From: Pseudomonas sp. GM78 | GTDB taxonomy: Bacteria > Pseudomonadota > Gammaproteobacteria > Pseudomonadales > Pseudomonadaceae | DNA: 42,352 nucleotides | NCBI RefSeq assembly: GCF_000282475.1 | Contig: NZ_AKJF01000129.1 | Location: forward strand, 1 to 42,352 | Direction of reading: 5' to 3' | In this document: piece after piece, positions 8,346-16,842 of the stretch | Position numbering within the stretch: position 1 is the first letter of the stretch | How the letters are laid out: every line of letters starts with the position of its first letter | Position numbers and translations under genes: made by a program | The notes under the pieces: model-generated | What the model was told of the DNA's origin: nothing | Seen by the model: the letters and a program-made list of their open reading frames with translations, nothing else | Databases searched by the model: none

Positions 8346-9374
8346 ATGCATCTCGAACATGCGTTGCTGACCGATGTCAGCGGCAAGCCGATACACCAGC
8401 CCCATAAAGTTTTTTCAACCGAGTGGGATGAAATCAGCAACTGGTCCGATCGCGTCTACATGCCCTATCGTGTCTCCCCCAAAGGGCAAGCCATCAAGCC
8501 TCATGCGAGCATGCATTCATCCAGGATTGGCGAGTTGACGCTGACTCGTTTTGGCTATGGCGTGGCGGTGAGCGTCGATGACTTTTCGCCCGAAGCGGGA
8601 AATGCGCTGCTGCTCACGACCATTCGCGGCAATGCCCGACACTGGACGCAGCGGTCAGCCACTGAAGATACGGCAGTGGGTGAGTCCTTCATTGCCGATT
8701 GCAGTCGTGTCGATTACCGCATCGACCTTGACCCGGATCACCTGCAGCTGAACCTGACGATCCCCCATGCACTTCTGGAACGGATGGCGCAGCAGTGGTT
8801 TGGCTTCGTGCCCGATGACCGGTTCTGGAGACACAAGTGCGTCATCGGCGGGGTCGGTTCGAGCTGGCTAAGCCTGCTGGAGTACACGGCCCGGTGTGTT
8901 GCCGAGGCGAGCGAACACATGGCTGAGGGACGCATGGGGGCTCATCTGGAGCAAATCCTGTGCGTTCATCTGTTGCGAGAGTGGGCTGACCGCGCCGCAC
9001 AGGCTGGGCTTGATTTGAATAGTCCCATGAACCGGATTGCGCCCCGTTATGTCAGGGCTGCCGAAGCGTTCATGAGTGCCAACGCCGCGAGCCTGCCGAC
9101 GATGGCAGAGGTTGCCAGTGCGGTCGGGACCAGTGTGCGCGCATTGAGTGGGGCCTTCTCGCGCTTTCGCGGCATGACGCCCGGTGCATTCTTGCGCGAG
9201 CAGCGGCTGCAGGGGGTGCACCGCGATTTGTTGGCGACGGATCCGGAGTCGGGCACGACAGTTTCTGCCATCGCCTTTCGGTGGGGCTATCTGAACCTGG
9301 GTGAGTTCGCGGGAACCTATCGCAAGCGTTTCAGTGAACTGCCCTCGCAAACCTTGCAGCGCCGGCTTCGCTAG
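8346..9374 (+). CDS. AraC-family transcriptional regulator
   Basis: The 342-residue protein has an N-terminal AraC_binding_2 (cupin-like) sensor (about residues 20-210) and a C-terminal double helix-turn-helix (about 235-340). Landmarks include MAEVASAVGTSVRALSGAF and the second-helix region FRWGYLNLGEFAGTYRKRF. AGGTG precedes the ATG. It is divergent from the ALDH operon and convergent with the second MetA-type gene. Its position within the alcohol-oxidation cluster suggests it adds a second level of control, perhaps over the esterase and second outer-membrane gene, but no binding site could be assigned. Confidence 0.9.
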   Translation: MHLEHALLTDVSGKPIHQPHKVFSTEWDEISNWSDRVYMPYRVSPKGQAIKPHASMHSSRIGELTLTRFGYGVAVSVDDFSPEAGNALLLTTIRGNARHWTQRSATEDTAVGESFIADCSRVDYRIDLDPDHLQLNLTIPHALLERMAQQWFGFVPDDRFWRHKCVIGGVGSSWLSLLEYTARCVAEASEHMAEGRMGAHLEQILCVHLLREWADRAAQAGLDLNSPMNRIAPRYVRAAEAFMSANAASLPTMAEVASAVGTSVRALSGAFSRFRGMTPGAFLREQRLQGVHRDLLATDPESGTTVSAIAFRWGYLNLGEFAGTYRKRFSELPSQTLQRRLR

Positions 9375-9383
9375 CGGGTCGAC

Positions 9384-9429
9384 GAAAAAAAGGGCACCGG
9401 GAGTGACGTCCAAGTCACCCTCGGTGCCC
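9384..9429 (-). terminator. Intrinsic terminator after the second MetA-type gene
   Basis: GGGCACCG (9392-9399) pairs with CGGTGCCC (9422-9429), extended inward by GTGAC/GTCAC. On the reverse strand the stem is followed by a run of seven T. It ends the reverse-strand operon at 9456-11617; the forward side lacks a T tract but the stem may also slow transcription from the AraC gene. Confidence 0.8.
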
Positions 9430-9455
9430 CCAGAAACCCAGCCATGAGTTGCGGG

Positions 9456-10379
9456 TCAGAACACCCACAACAGCCGCAGGTTGACCCGCTGTTCTTCCTT
9501 GAAGCCGTTGTCGACCGATACGTCCTGGCCATAGTTGAGCAGCGCCTGGAACGTAGGGGTCATCCAGTAGGATCCTCCGACACGGTACTTGCTGGTACCG
9601 GGTTCATCGCCCTGGTCCTGACCGTCAATGCGCGACTCGCCGCCCCAGAGTTGAGACGCACCGACGTGCACCGACAGCTTGGGTGTCACGGCGTACCTCA
9701 GGTAGGTCTGGGCTTGCCATAGCGGTTTCTGGCGCAATGTCAGGCCTTGACTGGTGAAGTCGTCATTCTTGCCAAACACGGTGACGTCGGCGGTGAGGTC
9801 CAGGGACAACTTTTCAGTGAGGCCGGTCACATAGCCGGTCTGCAACGTCATCTTCCAACGGTTTTCACCGAGGTTGAGTATATCGTTGTGGTCGTAGCTA
9901 CCGGTCGGCACGAACAGGTAGGGCGCAATGCCCCAGTAACGGTTTTTCGCCGGATCATTCACGAGCCACAGGGTGGACGCCAGAATCAAATCACCCGTGC
10001 CACTGGTCTGTCCCAACGCGTCGTTGTCGCGTGTTCCTTCCAGGCGGCCGAATGGCAACAGGAACTGCGTATTGATCGTGTAGTCACCCAACTGCTGGTA
10101 ATTGGCGACGCGCAATATGCCGATGTCCGAGTCGAGTCCCGCCTTGATCGCAACCTTGTCACCGTCACTGTACAGCGAGCGCCGTTCGGCATGTTGCAGG
10201 TAGAGCAAGCCGATATTGCTGCCGGCTGGAAGCGCAGCGGAATATTCGCCAGCGTCTACATCGATGGCTTGGGCGTTGCCCGCCAGGGTGGCCAGGAGGA
10301 AACCGGCACCGATCGTTGAAGCATCCAATGCGCATACTGTGAAGCGAGCGCGCGCAGGGGTACGCGTGGAGATCTCCAT
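9456..10379 (-). CDS. Second MetA-pathway-type outer-membrane protein
   Basis: The 307-residue protein is a paralogue of the one at 3066-3998. Shared blocks include the DVDAG start of the mature chain, the HAER and [10 protein letters not shown] segments, [19 protein letters not shown] ([10 protein letters not shown] in the other), LGENRWK, GLTEK, LWGGES, and a terminal aromatic strand ending LLWVF. A basic N-terminus and hydrophobic stretch (GAGFLLATLAGNAQA) form a plausible signal peptide. It is 53 bp downstream of the esterase gene, in the same direction, and is followed by a strong terminator. The two copies in one cluster may handle the ester and alcohol forms of a hydrophobic substrate; this is inference. 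Confidence 0.84.
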   Translation of the reverse strand: MEISTRTPARARFTVCALDASTIGAGFLLATLAGNAQAIDVDAGEYSAALPAGSNIGLLYLQHAERRSLYSDGDKVAIKAGLDSDIGILRVANYQQLGDYTINTQFLLPFGRLEGTRDNDALGQTSGTGDLILASTLWLVNDPAKNRYWGIAPYLFVPTGSYDHNDILNLGENRWKMTLQTGYVTGLTEKLSLDLTADVTVFGKNDDFTSQGLTLRQKPLWQAQTYLRYAVTPKLSVHVGASQLWGGESRIDGQDQGDEPGTSKYRVGGSYWMTPTFQALLNYGQDVSVDNGFKEEQRVNLRLLWVF

Positions 10380-10432
10380 GAGTCACCTGTTTTGTTATTG
10401 TTGGTTTTAGAGAGGGGAAATCAGGAGCTGGA

Positions 10433-11617
10433 TCAGCTGGTCAAATTGCGGTAAGCCGCCGTTTCGAAATCCAGATAAGCGTTGGTTGATACAGGGTCTA
10501 CGAATGGCAAGATCTGAGTGGCCCAAAAACCACCGATGCCATTCTTGCTATCGATCCAGTAGAAGAGATTGGCCAACCCCGCCCACGCCAAAGAGCCCGC
10601 GGGGCGACCGGTGGGGGCGTCCTGTTCGTTGATCATGAAACTCAACGCCCACGACTTTGGCATCCCGGGGAAGAATTCCGCCGTGTGGGAAATAGTCGGA
10701 TTCACGCAGGGAAGGGCTTTTATTTTCAGGTTGTCGAGCCCGTTTTTTTCGGCGAAACGAATCGTCTCAGGCTTCAGGATCCGTCCGTGGTCACCCTGTC
10801 CATCGTTAAGCCAGGCCCGGATGAACAGGCAGTAATCCTTGACTGTCGAGAACAGGCCATGGCCTCCCATGTGCACTTCGGGTTCCGGCGGGAGGAGGGA
10901 GCCTTCGATTGCGCTCAGCGATCCATCCTCCTCACGCTGATGCAGGCCAGCCCGTCGCTGGAACATCGAAGGGGTCATGGTAAACGCCGTGTCCGTCATG
11001 CCCAGAGGCTCGAAAATACGCTGCTGCATGACCTCACCCAGACGCTTGCCGGTAATGGCCTCGACCACAAGGCCAGCCCAATCCAGGTTGGAACCGTATT
11101 CCCATTGCTCACCAGGCTCAAACAGCAAGGGCGTCTTGAGTGCAGCCAACGACGCGCTGATGATGCTGGGTTGGCGTTGTTCCTGGACCAGCCTGTAGTA
11201 GTGTTCGTTGAAAAACTCGTAACCCAGGCCTGCCGTATGAAGCAGAAGCATGCGGGTGGTGATGTGTTTTTTGGCAGGGCGAAGCCGTGGGTTGCCGTCG
11301 CTATCAAACCCGTCGAGCACCTTGAGTTCACCGATCATCGGCAGGTAGTCCCTGGCGGGCGCATCGAGATCCAGTCGGCCTTCCTCGACCAACTGCAGCA
11401 CGGCCGTGGCGGTTATCGCTTTCGTCGTGGAAAACATCGCGAAAACACTGTCGGTGGTCATTGCCTCTGGCTGGCCGAGCGTTCGTTGCCCCGAAGCACC
11501 CTCGTAGAGCAAGCCGTCGCGGCCGGTGACTGCAGCGACTACGCCTGGGACGCGTTGCGGTCCGGCGGTGGCGCTATCGAGTATCTGGTTGAAGGCGGAT
11601 GTAGTACCTGGATTCAT
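10433..11617 (-). CDS. Serine hydrolase / esterase of the beta-lactamase (class C, EstB-like) family
   Basis: The 394-residue protein carries the S-x-x-K nucleophile motif at Ser63-Lys66 (MFSTTKA) and the tyrosine motif Tyr174 (WEYGSN). These are the catalytic elements of class C beta-lactamases and family VIII carboxylesterases. A Gly-rich GGHGLFST segment lies near the middle. No signal peptide is apparent (it begins MNPGTTSAFNQILDS), which argues for a cytoplasmic esterase rather than a periplasmic beta-lactamase. AAGGAG lies upstream of the ATG. It heads a two-gene unit with the second MetA-type protein. In context it could release an alcohol from an ester and so feed the PQQ dehydrogenase. 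Confidence 0.87.
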   Translation of the reverse strand: MNPGTTSAFNQILDSATAGPQRVPGVVAAVTGRDGLLYEGASGQRTLGQPEAMTTDSVFAMFSTTKAITATAVLQLVEEGRLDLDAPARDYLPMIGELKVLDGFDSDGNPRLRPAKKHITTRMLLLHTAGLGYEFFNEHYYRLVQEQRQPSIISASLAALKTPLLFEPGEQWEYGSNLDWAGLVVEAITGKRLGEVMQQRIFEPLGMTDTAFTMTPSMFQRRAGLHQREEDGSLSAIEGSLLPPEPEVHMGGHGLFSTVKDYCLFIRAWLNDGQGDHGRILKPETIRFAEKNGLDNLKIKALPCVNPTISHTAEFFPGMPKSWALSFMINEQDAPTGRPAGSLAWAGLANLFYWIDSKNGIGGFWATQILPFVDPVSTNAYLDFETAAYRNLTS

Positions 11618-11939
11618 TATTCTTGTTCTCCTTAATCCTAACCCCGGTGCGCTTGGCTAGCGCCTGGGGCGAGATGTGCAGTGACAGGACTGATTGGGCC
11701 GACGTGAAGCAATGAACGTCGGGCCAGGGGAGAGTAAGAAAATAAAACTGGAGCGTTTGTCGGCTGCCGGCAGAGGCCGTCGGAATCCGGCATTTATCCA
11801 GGTTCCCGTTCCTGTCTAAGGGAAACCTTTAGCCGCACTGGAGATTTCCCCCCTTCGGACTGCTGTTCATCTTGATACCGGCGCGGCGTCTACTGGCTTA
11901 CCTTGCGCCTACCCATAAAAATAAGAATGGAGATGTCAG
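11618..11939. promoter_or_regulatory. Divergent intergenic region between esterase and OprD genes
   Basis: This gap separates two divergent units. It holds an inverted repeat, TGGGCCGACGT (11695-11705) and ACGTCGGGCCA (11716-11726), matching at 10 of 11 positions around a ten-base loop. No T tract follows it, so an operator is more likely than a terminator. A GGAGA ribosome site for the porin lies at the right end. No convincing promoter boxes were recognised. Confidence 0.4.
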
Positions 11940-13181
11940 GTGAAGCAATCTTGCCGTGGGCTCGGTATTGCCAGTGTGATCGGGGTTATCTGTTCGCCAT
12001 TGGCAGCCTATGCCGATGTGATTGATGACAGTCACTTCAAAGTCGATACGCGTAACTTCTACCTGCACCGTAACTACACCAACACCAATGCACCGGTGTC
12101 TGAAGTGCACAGTTGGTCCCAGGGTTTCGATGCGCAGTTCACCTCCGGCTACACCGACACGGCCCTGGCCATCGGCCTCGATGTGGATGCGCAATACGCC
12201 GTGCGCCTGGACTCCTCGGGCAACGACGGTTCGCTGCCGTACAGCGTGAGCAATCAACAGACGGCCGACGACTACAGTCGCGCCGGTGCAACCTTCAAGA
12301 TGCGCTACAGCAAGACCGAGTTGAAGGTCGGTGACCTGCGCCCGCAATTGCCGGTGGCGTTCGATGACCCCAGTCGGCAACTGGACACCATCTACCAGGG
12401 TGCCGTGGTCGAGTCCAAGGAGGTTGACGGATTGACGGTGACTGGCGGGCGTTTCTGGTCTGCCGTGACACGGGAATCTTCCAATCACGAGAAATTCTAC
12501 AAATTTGGCTCCACCGATAATCTCGACAGTGATGCCCTGGATTTTGGCGGTGTCACTTACGACATCAGCAAGACGCTGCAAGCCAGTTATTTCTACGGCG
12601 TCTTGCACGATATTTATCAGCAGCACTATTTCGGCCTGATGCACATGGCCGACCTGGGCAATGGCTACAAACTCAAAACCGACTTGCGCTACTTCAATAA
12701 CAATGAAGACGGCAATGCCTTGAACGGTCCAATCGACAACCGCTCCTACGGTGCCTTGTTCAGCTTGCTCAAGGGCGCGCACATGTTTGGCCTCAGTTAC
12801 CAGCGCATGCTCGGTGACAGCGTGTTCCCGACCATGAACGGTTTTATCCCGCAACCTTACCTGGTGCACTGGTCGTCCCTGGGTTTCGTGCGCCCGGATG
12901 AAAAGTCCTGGGGCGCGCGCTACAGCTATGACTTCGCCGGAATGGGCGTGCCGGGGCTGAAGTTCTTTACCCGCTACATCAAGGGCACGAACTGGGACCG
13001 CGGCGGCAACCTGAGCGACAACCAGGAAAGCGAACGCTACCTGGGACTCAACTACGTGGTGCAGAGCGGGGCGCTGCAAGGCCTTGGGCTGGATGTGCGC
13101 AACATCGATGTGAAACAGAAGTACGGCTACGACTACAACGAATTCCGTGTCGCCACGACCTACACCTGGAAGTTCTGGTAA
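11940..13181 (+). CDS. OprD-family outer-membrane porin
   Basis: The 413-residue protein fits the OprD substrate-specific porins in length and pattern. It has a signal peptide of about 26 residues (ending PLAAYA), then the family's DDSHFKVDTRNFYLHRNYTN, GRFWSAVTRESSNHEK, and the terminal strands with EFRVATTYTWKFW ending in aromatic Trp. The start is a GTG with GGAGA ten bases upstream. Such porins import basic amino acids, aromatic acids or other small carboxylates. It is followed by an MFS carrier 41 bp downstream, so the two probably move one substrate across both membranes. The substrate itself cannot be assigned. Confidence 0.92.
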   Translation: MKQSCRGLGIASVIGVICSPLAAYADVIDDSHFKVDTRNFYLHRNYTNTNAPVSEVHSWSQGFDAQFTSGYTDTALAIGLDVDAQYAVRLDSSGNDGSLPYSVSNQQTADDYSRAGATFKMRYSKTELKVGDLRPQLPVAFDDPSRQLDTIYQGAVVESKEVDGLTVTGGRFWSAVTRESSNHEKFYKFGSTDNLDSDALDFGGVTYDISKTLQASYFYGVLHDIYQQHYFGLMHMADLGNGYKLKTDLRYFNNNEDGNALNGPIDNRSYGALFSLLKGAHMFGLSYQRMLGDSVFPTMNGFIPQPYLVHWSSLGFVRPDEKSWGARYSYDFAGMGVPGLKFFTRYIKGTNWDRGGNLSDNQESERYLGLNYVVQSGALQGLGLDVRNIDVKQKYGYDYNEFRVATTYTWKFW

Positions 13182-13222
13182 GCGCATTTACTCCATAACA
13201 AGACAAAAAGGAGCAAACACTA

Positions 13223-14578
13223 GTGAATATACAGGTCGATAACGCGGTCCTGCAGCGCAAGAAAACCTACGTGTACGAGTGGTACGTAGTGGCCCTGTGC
13301 ATGATCGCCTACATCTTTTCATTCGTGGACCGGCAGATCCTGGCGCTGATGATCGAGCCGATCAAGGCCGACCTGCAGATCAGCGATACCCAGTTCAGCC
13401 TGCTGCACGGGCTGGCCTTTTCGTTGTTCTACGCCTTCATGGGCATGCCCATCGCCTACCTGGCCGACCGCTTCAGCAGGCCGAAGATCATCGCAGTCGG
13501 CGTGGTGTTCTGGAGCCTGGCGACGGCAGCCTGCGGCCTGAGCAAGAACTTCCTGCACATGTTCCTCGCGCGCATTGGCGTCGGCGTCGGCGAAGCGGCC
13601 CTGTCGCCCTCGGCCTACTCGATGTTCAGCGACATGTTCCCCAAGGAGAAACTCGGCCGCGCGGTGGGCATCTACTCGATCGGCTCGTTCGTCGGCGGCG
13701 GCCTGGCCTTCCTGGTGGGCGGTTATGTGATCGCCATGCTCAAGGACATGCACACCATCGAGGTCGCCTTTCTCGGCGCGATGAAGGCCTGGCAGCTGGC
13801 GTTCTTCATTGTTGGCCTGCCCGGTATCGTTGTCGGCCTGCTGATCTGGCTTACCGTGCGCGACCCGGCGCGCAAAGGCCTGCAGGTCGATGCCCAGGGT
13901 CGGGCCAAGAAGGTCGCGATGAGCGATGGCTTGCGCTTTCTGGGTCGCCACCGTGCCACCTTCACCTGCCATTACCTGGGCTTTTCGTTCTACGCCATGG
14001 TGCTGTTCTGCATGATGAGCTGGAGCCCGGCGCTGTATATCCGCAAGTTCGGCCTGTCGCCCATGGAGGCGGGCTACATGCTCGGTACCGTGCTGTTGCT
14101 GGCCAACACTGCCGGGGTGCTATTCGGTGGATGGCTCACCGACTACCTGGCCAAGAAAGGCCATCAGGATGCCGCGATGCGTACCGGCGTGATTGGCGCC
14201 CTGGGCATGCTGGTGCCGGCCGTGCTGTTCCCGCAAGTCGATCAACTGTGGCTGTCGGTGACCCTGTTGGTGCCGGCGATGTTCTTCGCCTCGTTCCCGA
14301 TGCCGGCTTCCACCGCGGCGATGCAGATCCTCGCGCCGAACCAGGTGCGTGCACAGGTCTCGGCGGTGTTCCTGCTGATCAGCAATCTGCTGGGGTTGGG
14401 CCTGGGCACCACGCTGGTGGCGCTGTTGACCGACCGGTACTTCGGATCGCCGGCGGCGGTGGGCTCGTCGATGTCGTTGGTGATCGCGGGGGCGTCGGTG
14501 TTGACCGTAGTTCTGCTCTGGCGTGGTTGCCGGCGTTTCCGCGAAAGCTATGCCCGGGAGTATCCGACCCACGCTTGA
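13223..14578 (+). CDS. MFS transporter
   Basis: The 451-residue inner-membrane carrier has about twelve hydrophobic segments, the MFS motif between helices 2 and 3 (ADRFSRPK) and the start FSFVDRQILALMIEPIKADL. That start resembles the Spinster-like and related anion/sugar-acid carriers. The start is GTG at 13223, with AAGGAG nine bases upstream. It is co-directional with the OprD porin and followed by a strong hairpin, so porin and carrier form one unit. Likely job: uptake of the substrate oxidised by the downstream dehydrogenase pair. Confidence 0.9.
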   Translation: MNIQVDNAVLQRKKTYVYEWYVVALCMIAYIFSFVDRQILALMIEPIKADLQISDTQFSLLHGLAFSLFYAFMGMPIAYLADRFSRPKIIAVGVVFWSLATAACGLSKNFLHMFLARIGVGVGEAALSPSAYSMFSDMFPKEKLGRAVGIYSIGSFVGGGLAFLVGGYVIAMLKDMHTIEVAFLGAMKAWQLAFFIVGLPGIVVGLLIWLTVRDPARKGLQVDAQGRAKKVAMSDGLRFLGRHRATFTCHYLGFSFYAMVLFCMMSWSPALYIRKFGLSPMEAGYMLGTVLLLANTAGVLFGGWLTDYLAKKGHQDAAMRTGVIGALGMLVPAVLFPQVDQLWLSVTLLVPAMFFASFPMPASTAAMQILAPNQVRAQVSAVFLLISNLLGLGLGTTLVALLTDRYFGSPAAVGSSMSLVIAGASVLTVVLLWRGCRRFRESYAREYPTHA

Positions 14579-14606
14579 TTGGTCATAGTCCATGATCGGT
14601 GCCTCG

Positions 14607-14634
14607 GCCCCGCTGCGTTTGTACGCAGCGGGGC
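14607..14634 (+). terminator. Hairpin between MFS and AraC genes
   Basis: A perfect 12-bp stem, GCCCCGCTGCGT (14607-14618) and ACGCAGCGGGGC (14623-14634), with a four-base loop. No T tract follows, so it may be a Rho-aided stop, an RNA-stability stem or an attenuator ahead of the AraC gene. Confidence 0.6.
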
Positions 14635-14664
14635 TGAAACACTTCCAGGCCAGGAGAATCCCTG

Positions 14665-15639
14665 ATGCTCAATGACGTACACCTGCTGGAACGGCATAGC
14701 CTGCTCAGCTCGGCCGATTACCGCGAGATCAAGGACAAGGTCAGCCATTACCTGTGTCCGCACAGCTTCAACGTGCTGCGTGACGAGCCGATTCATACCC
14801 GGCTCAACGGCGTTTTCTTCGGCACGTCGGCGCTGCTCGACCTGCGCTATGGCGCGCCGGTGGAGATCAGCATCGGCGACATTGCCGACCAGTACCTGTT
14901 TCGCATTACCTTGCAGGGGCATTGCCAAGTGGCCCACGGGCGGCGCAGCGCGGCGATGCAGTCGGGCTGCCTGAGCGTTTCCTCGCCGTTCGCGCAAAGC
15001 CGCATCGTCACCGACGGGCAGTGCCGCAACCTGATCCTGCGCGTCGACCGCGATGCCCTGCAGCTGCAACTGCAACGCCTGCTTGGGCGCAGCCTGCGCC
15101 AGTCGGTGATCTTCGATGTCAGCGTCGACCCCCTGGGCGCCGGGGTCGTCAGCCTCTATCACACCCTGGACTACATCTGCCGGCTGTATTGCAGCGGGGT
15201 GGACGGTTCGCGACTCGCCGGCGGCCTGTCCGACTACCTGATGCAACTGCTGCTCACCCAGCTGCCGCATAACCACTCGGCGGATCTGTTGGTGGATTCG
15301 CACGCGCCGCTGCCGCACCACGTGAAGAAGGCCCGTGATTACATCGAGGAGCACCTGGGCGAGCCGATCAGCCTGGCGACCCTCAGCGAGCTCTGTGGCG
15401 TCTCGGCCCGCACCTTGCAGAACGGCTTCAAGCAGTTTCTCCAGCAAGCGCCGGTCGAGTACATCCGTGACCGTCGTCTGGCGGTGATCCACGCGTCGCT
15501 GCAGCAGGGCAATACCGACGATAGCGTCACCGATATCCTGTTGCGGCACGGCATCAACAGCTTCGGGCATTTTTCCAGTGCCTATCGGCAACGCTATGGC
15601 TGCCTGCCGTCGGACACCCTGCGCCGATACAAGCATTGA
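14665..15639 (+). CDS. AraC-family transcriptional regulator
   Basis: The 324-residue protein has an AraC_binding_2 sensor (about residues 40-190) and a C-terminal double helix-turn-helix (about 218-320). The latter includes ISLATLSELCGVSARTLQNG and the closing segment FGHFSSAYRQRYGCLPSDTL. It lies between the transporter genes and the dehydrogenase pair, all on the forward strand. The 96-bp gap downstream contains an 11-bp direct repeat at 20-bp spacing, which fits the tandem half-sites AraC-type activators bind. It is therefore the probable local activator of the opine-dehydrogenase-type gene. The inducer is unknown. Confidence 0.9.
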   Translation: MLNDVHLLERHSLLSSADYREIKDKVSHYLCPHSFNVLRDEPIHTRLNGVFFGTSALLDLRYGAPVEISIGDIADQYLFRITLQGHCQVAHGRRSAAMQSGCLSVSSPFAQSRIVTDGQCRNLILRVDRDALQLQLQRLLGRSLRQSVIFDVSVDPLGAGVVSLYHTLDYICRLYCSGVDGSRLAGGLSDYLMQLLLTQLPHNHSADLLVDSHAPLPHHVKKARDYIEEHLGEPISLATLSELCGVSARTLQNGFKQFLQQAPVEYIRDRRLAVIHASLQQGNTDDSVTDILLRHGINSFGHFSSAYRQRYGCLPSDTLRRYKH

Positions 15640-15645
15640 GACTTG

Positions 15646-15676
15646 TGCGCAATCGGTCAGTCGGCTGCGCAATCGG
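15646..15676 (+). promoter_or_regulatory. Direct-repeat operator (putative AraC-family site)
   Basis: TGCGCAATCGG occurs twice exactly, at 15646-15656 and 15666-15676, 20 bp start to start, or two helical turns. The site is about 60-90 bp upstream of the opine-dehydrogenase-type start at 15736. A further perfect palindrome, GGGCGGTGCCGCCC, follows at 15686-15699. The spacing is typical for AraC-family activators. Confidence 0.65.
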
Positions 15677-15735
15677 AGGAGTCCGGGGCGGTGCCGCCCG
15701 ATAGCATCGAGTCTCTTACAAGAAGGAGCAACTCG

Positions 15736-16842
15736 ATGAAAATTACCGTGCTGGGTGGGGGACATGGCTGCTACGCCGCTGCTGTCGAGATGGCTGAAAA
15801 GGGGCATCAGGTCCGCCTGTGGCGTCGCGATTCGGCAGCGCTCAAGGAGCTGCTGGCCATCGGCAGCCTGACCATCAGGGACTATCGGGGCAGTCGCCAA
15901 TTGTCTGTCGGTAAAGCGGGCGACAAGCTGTCGCTGACCGACGACCTGGCCGAAGCCCTGGGCGACGCGCAACTGGTGATCATCCCGCTGCCGTCGACTT
16001 CCCACGAAGACCTGGCCAGGCACGTGGCACCGCACCTGCACGACGGCCAGGTGGTGTTCCTGCCACCGGGCACCTTCGGTAGCTACGTGTTCGCCAAGGC
16101 CATGGCTGACGCGGGCAACCAGAGCAAGGTCGCCTTCGCCGAAACCGGCACGCTGCCGTACCTGGTGCGCAAGCATGGCACCAGTGACCTGGTGATCAGT
16201 TGCTACGCCACCCGCCTGCCAACCGGCGTATTCCCCAGCAATTTGTCCGAGCATGCGTTTGCGGTATTGCGCGAGGCCTACCCGAGTGTCGAGCCAATTG
16301 AAGACGCCCTGAGCGGCGCGTTGATGAACGCAGGCCCCATCATCCACCCGCCGCTGATCATGATGAACGCCGGTCCCCTGGAGCATTTTGAAGCCTGGGA
16401 CATTCACAACGAAGGCACCCAGCCGTCGATCCGTCGCGTGACCAACCAGCTGGATGCCGAGCGCGTGGCCGTGCGCGAAGCACTGACCTACGGCGCACCG
16501 CACTTTCCGCTGGCCGATCACTACAACACCAGCGAAGGCGAGGAGTGGATGTACGGTCGCGGTGCCCATGGCAAGCTGACCGACAGCGGCGACTGGCGCG
16601 AAGACATTGACCTGCAGAAACATCGCTACATGCTCGAAGACACCCGCCTGGGCCTGTCCTTCCTGGTGTCCGTCGGCCGCTGGGCCGGTGTGCCGACTCC
16701 GGTTGCCCAGGGCCTGCTGAGCATCGCCTCGGTCGTCGCCGAACGTGATCTCTACGCCGAAGGCCGTACCCTGGAAAACCTCGGGCTGGCCGATCTCGAC
16801 CGGGTGCAGATGACCGAGCTCCTGACCAGGGGATTGAACTGA
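15736..16842 (+). CDS. Octopine/nopaline (opine) dehydrogenase-family protein
   Basis: The 368-residue protein opens with a Rossmann nucleotide-binding motif (ITVLGGGHGCYAAAVEMAEKG). It has the opine-dehydrogenase C-terminal domain with the conserved catalytic-type His in PIIHPP and the segment GTQPSIRRV. Family members interconvert an imino form of 2-oxo acids plus amino acids with N-(carboxyalkyl) amino acids using NAD(P)H. In bacteria with catabolic clusters the oxidative direction is common. AGAAGGAG sits before the ATG at 15736, and an upstream in-frame extension to 15643 would run through the operator. The stop overlaps the next start by one base (TGATG), so the pair is translationally coupled. 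The real substrate is unknown. Confidence 0.86.
   Translation: MKITVLGGGHGCYAAAVEMAEKGHQVRLWRRDSAALKELLAIGSLTIRDYRGSRQLSVGKAGDKLSLTDDLAEALGDAQLVIIPLPSTSHEDLARHVAPHLHDGQVVFLPPGTFGSYVFAKAMADAGNQSKVAFAETGTLPYLVRKHGTSDLVISCYATRLPTGVFPSNLSEHAFAVLREAYPSVEPIEDALSGALMNAGPIIHPPLIMMNAGPLEHFEAWDIHNEGTQPSIRRVTNQLDAERVAVREALTYGAPHFPLADHYNTSEGEEWMYGRGAHGKLTDSGDWREDIDLQKHRYMLEDTRLGLSFLVSVGRWAGVPTPVAQGLLSIASVVAERDLYAEGRTLENLGLADLDRVQMTELLTRGLN

Noticed and set aside
10433-11617. The serine hydrolase as a beta-lactamase resistance gene
   Set aside because: It has the shared S-x-x-K and Tyr motifs but lacks a signal peptide and lies in a catabolic cluster; an esterase is more likely.
11894-11908. A possible -24/-12 promoter before the OprD gene
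   Set aside because: GG and a GC are ten bases apart, but the -12 TTGC is out of register and the -24 box is poor.
13279-14595. A 438-codon forward frame inside the MFS gene
   Set aside because: Arg/Gly/Pro-rich product with no domain; the other frame encodes a clear membrane carrier.
14548-16623. A 691-codon reverse frame across the AraC and opine-dehydrogenase-type genes
   Set aside because: Composition is Gln/Ala/Val-rich noise, opposite two clear genes and their operator.
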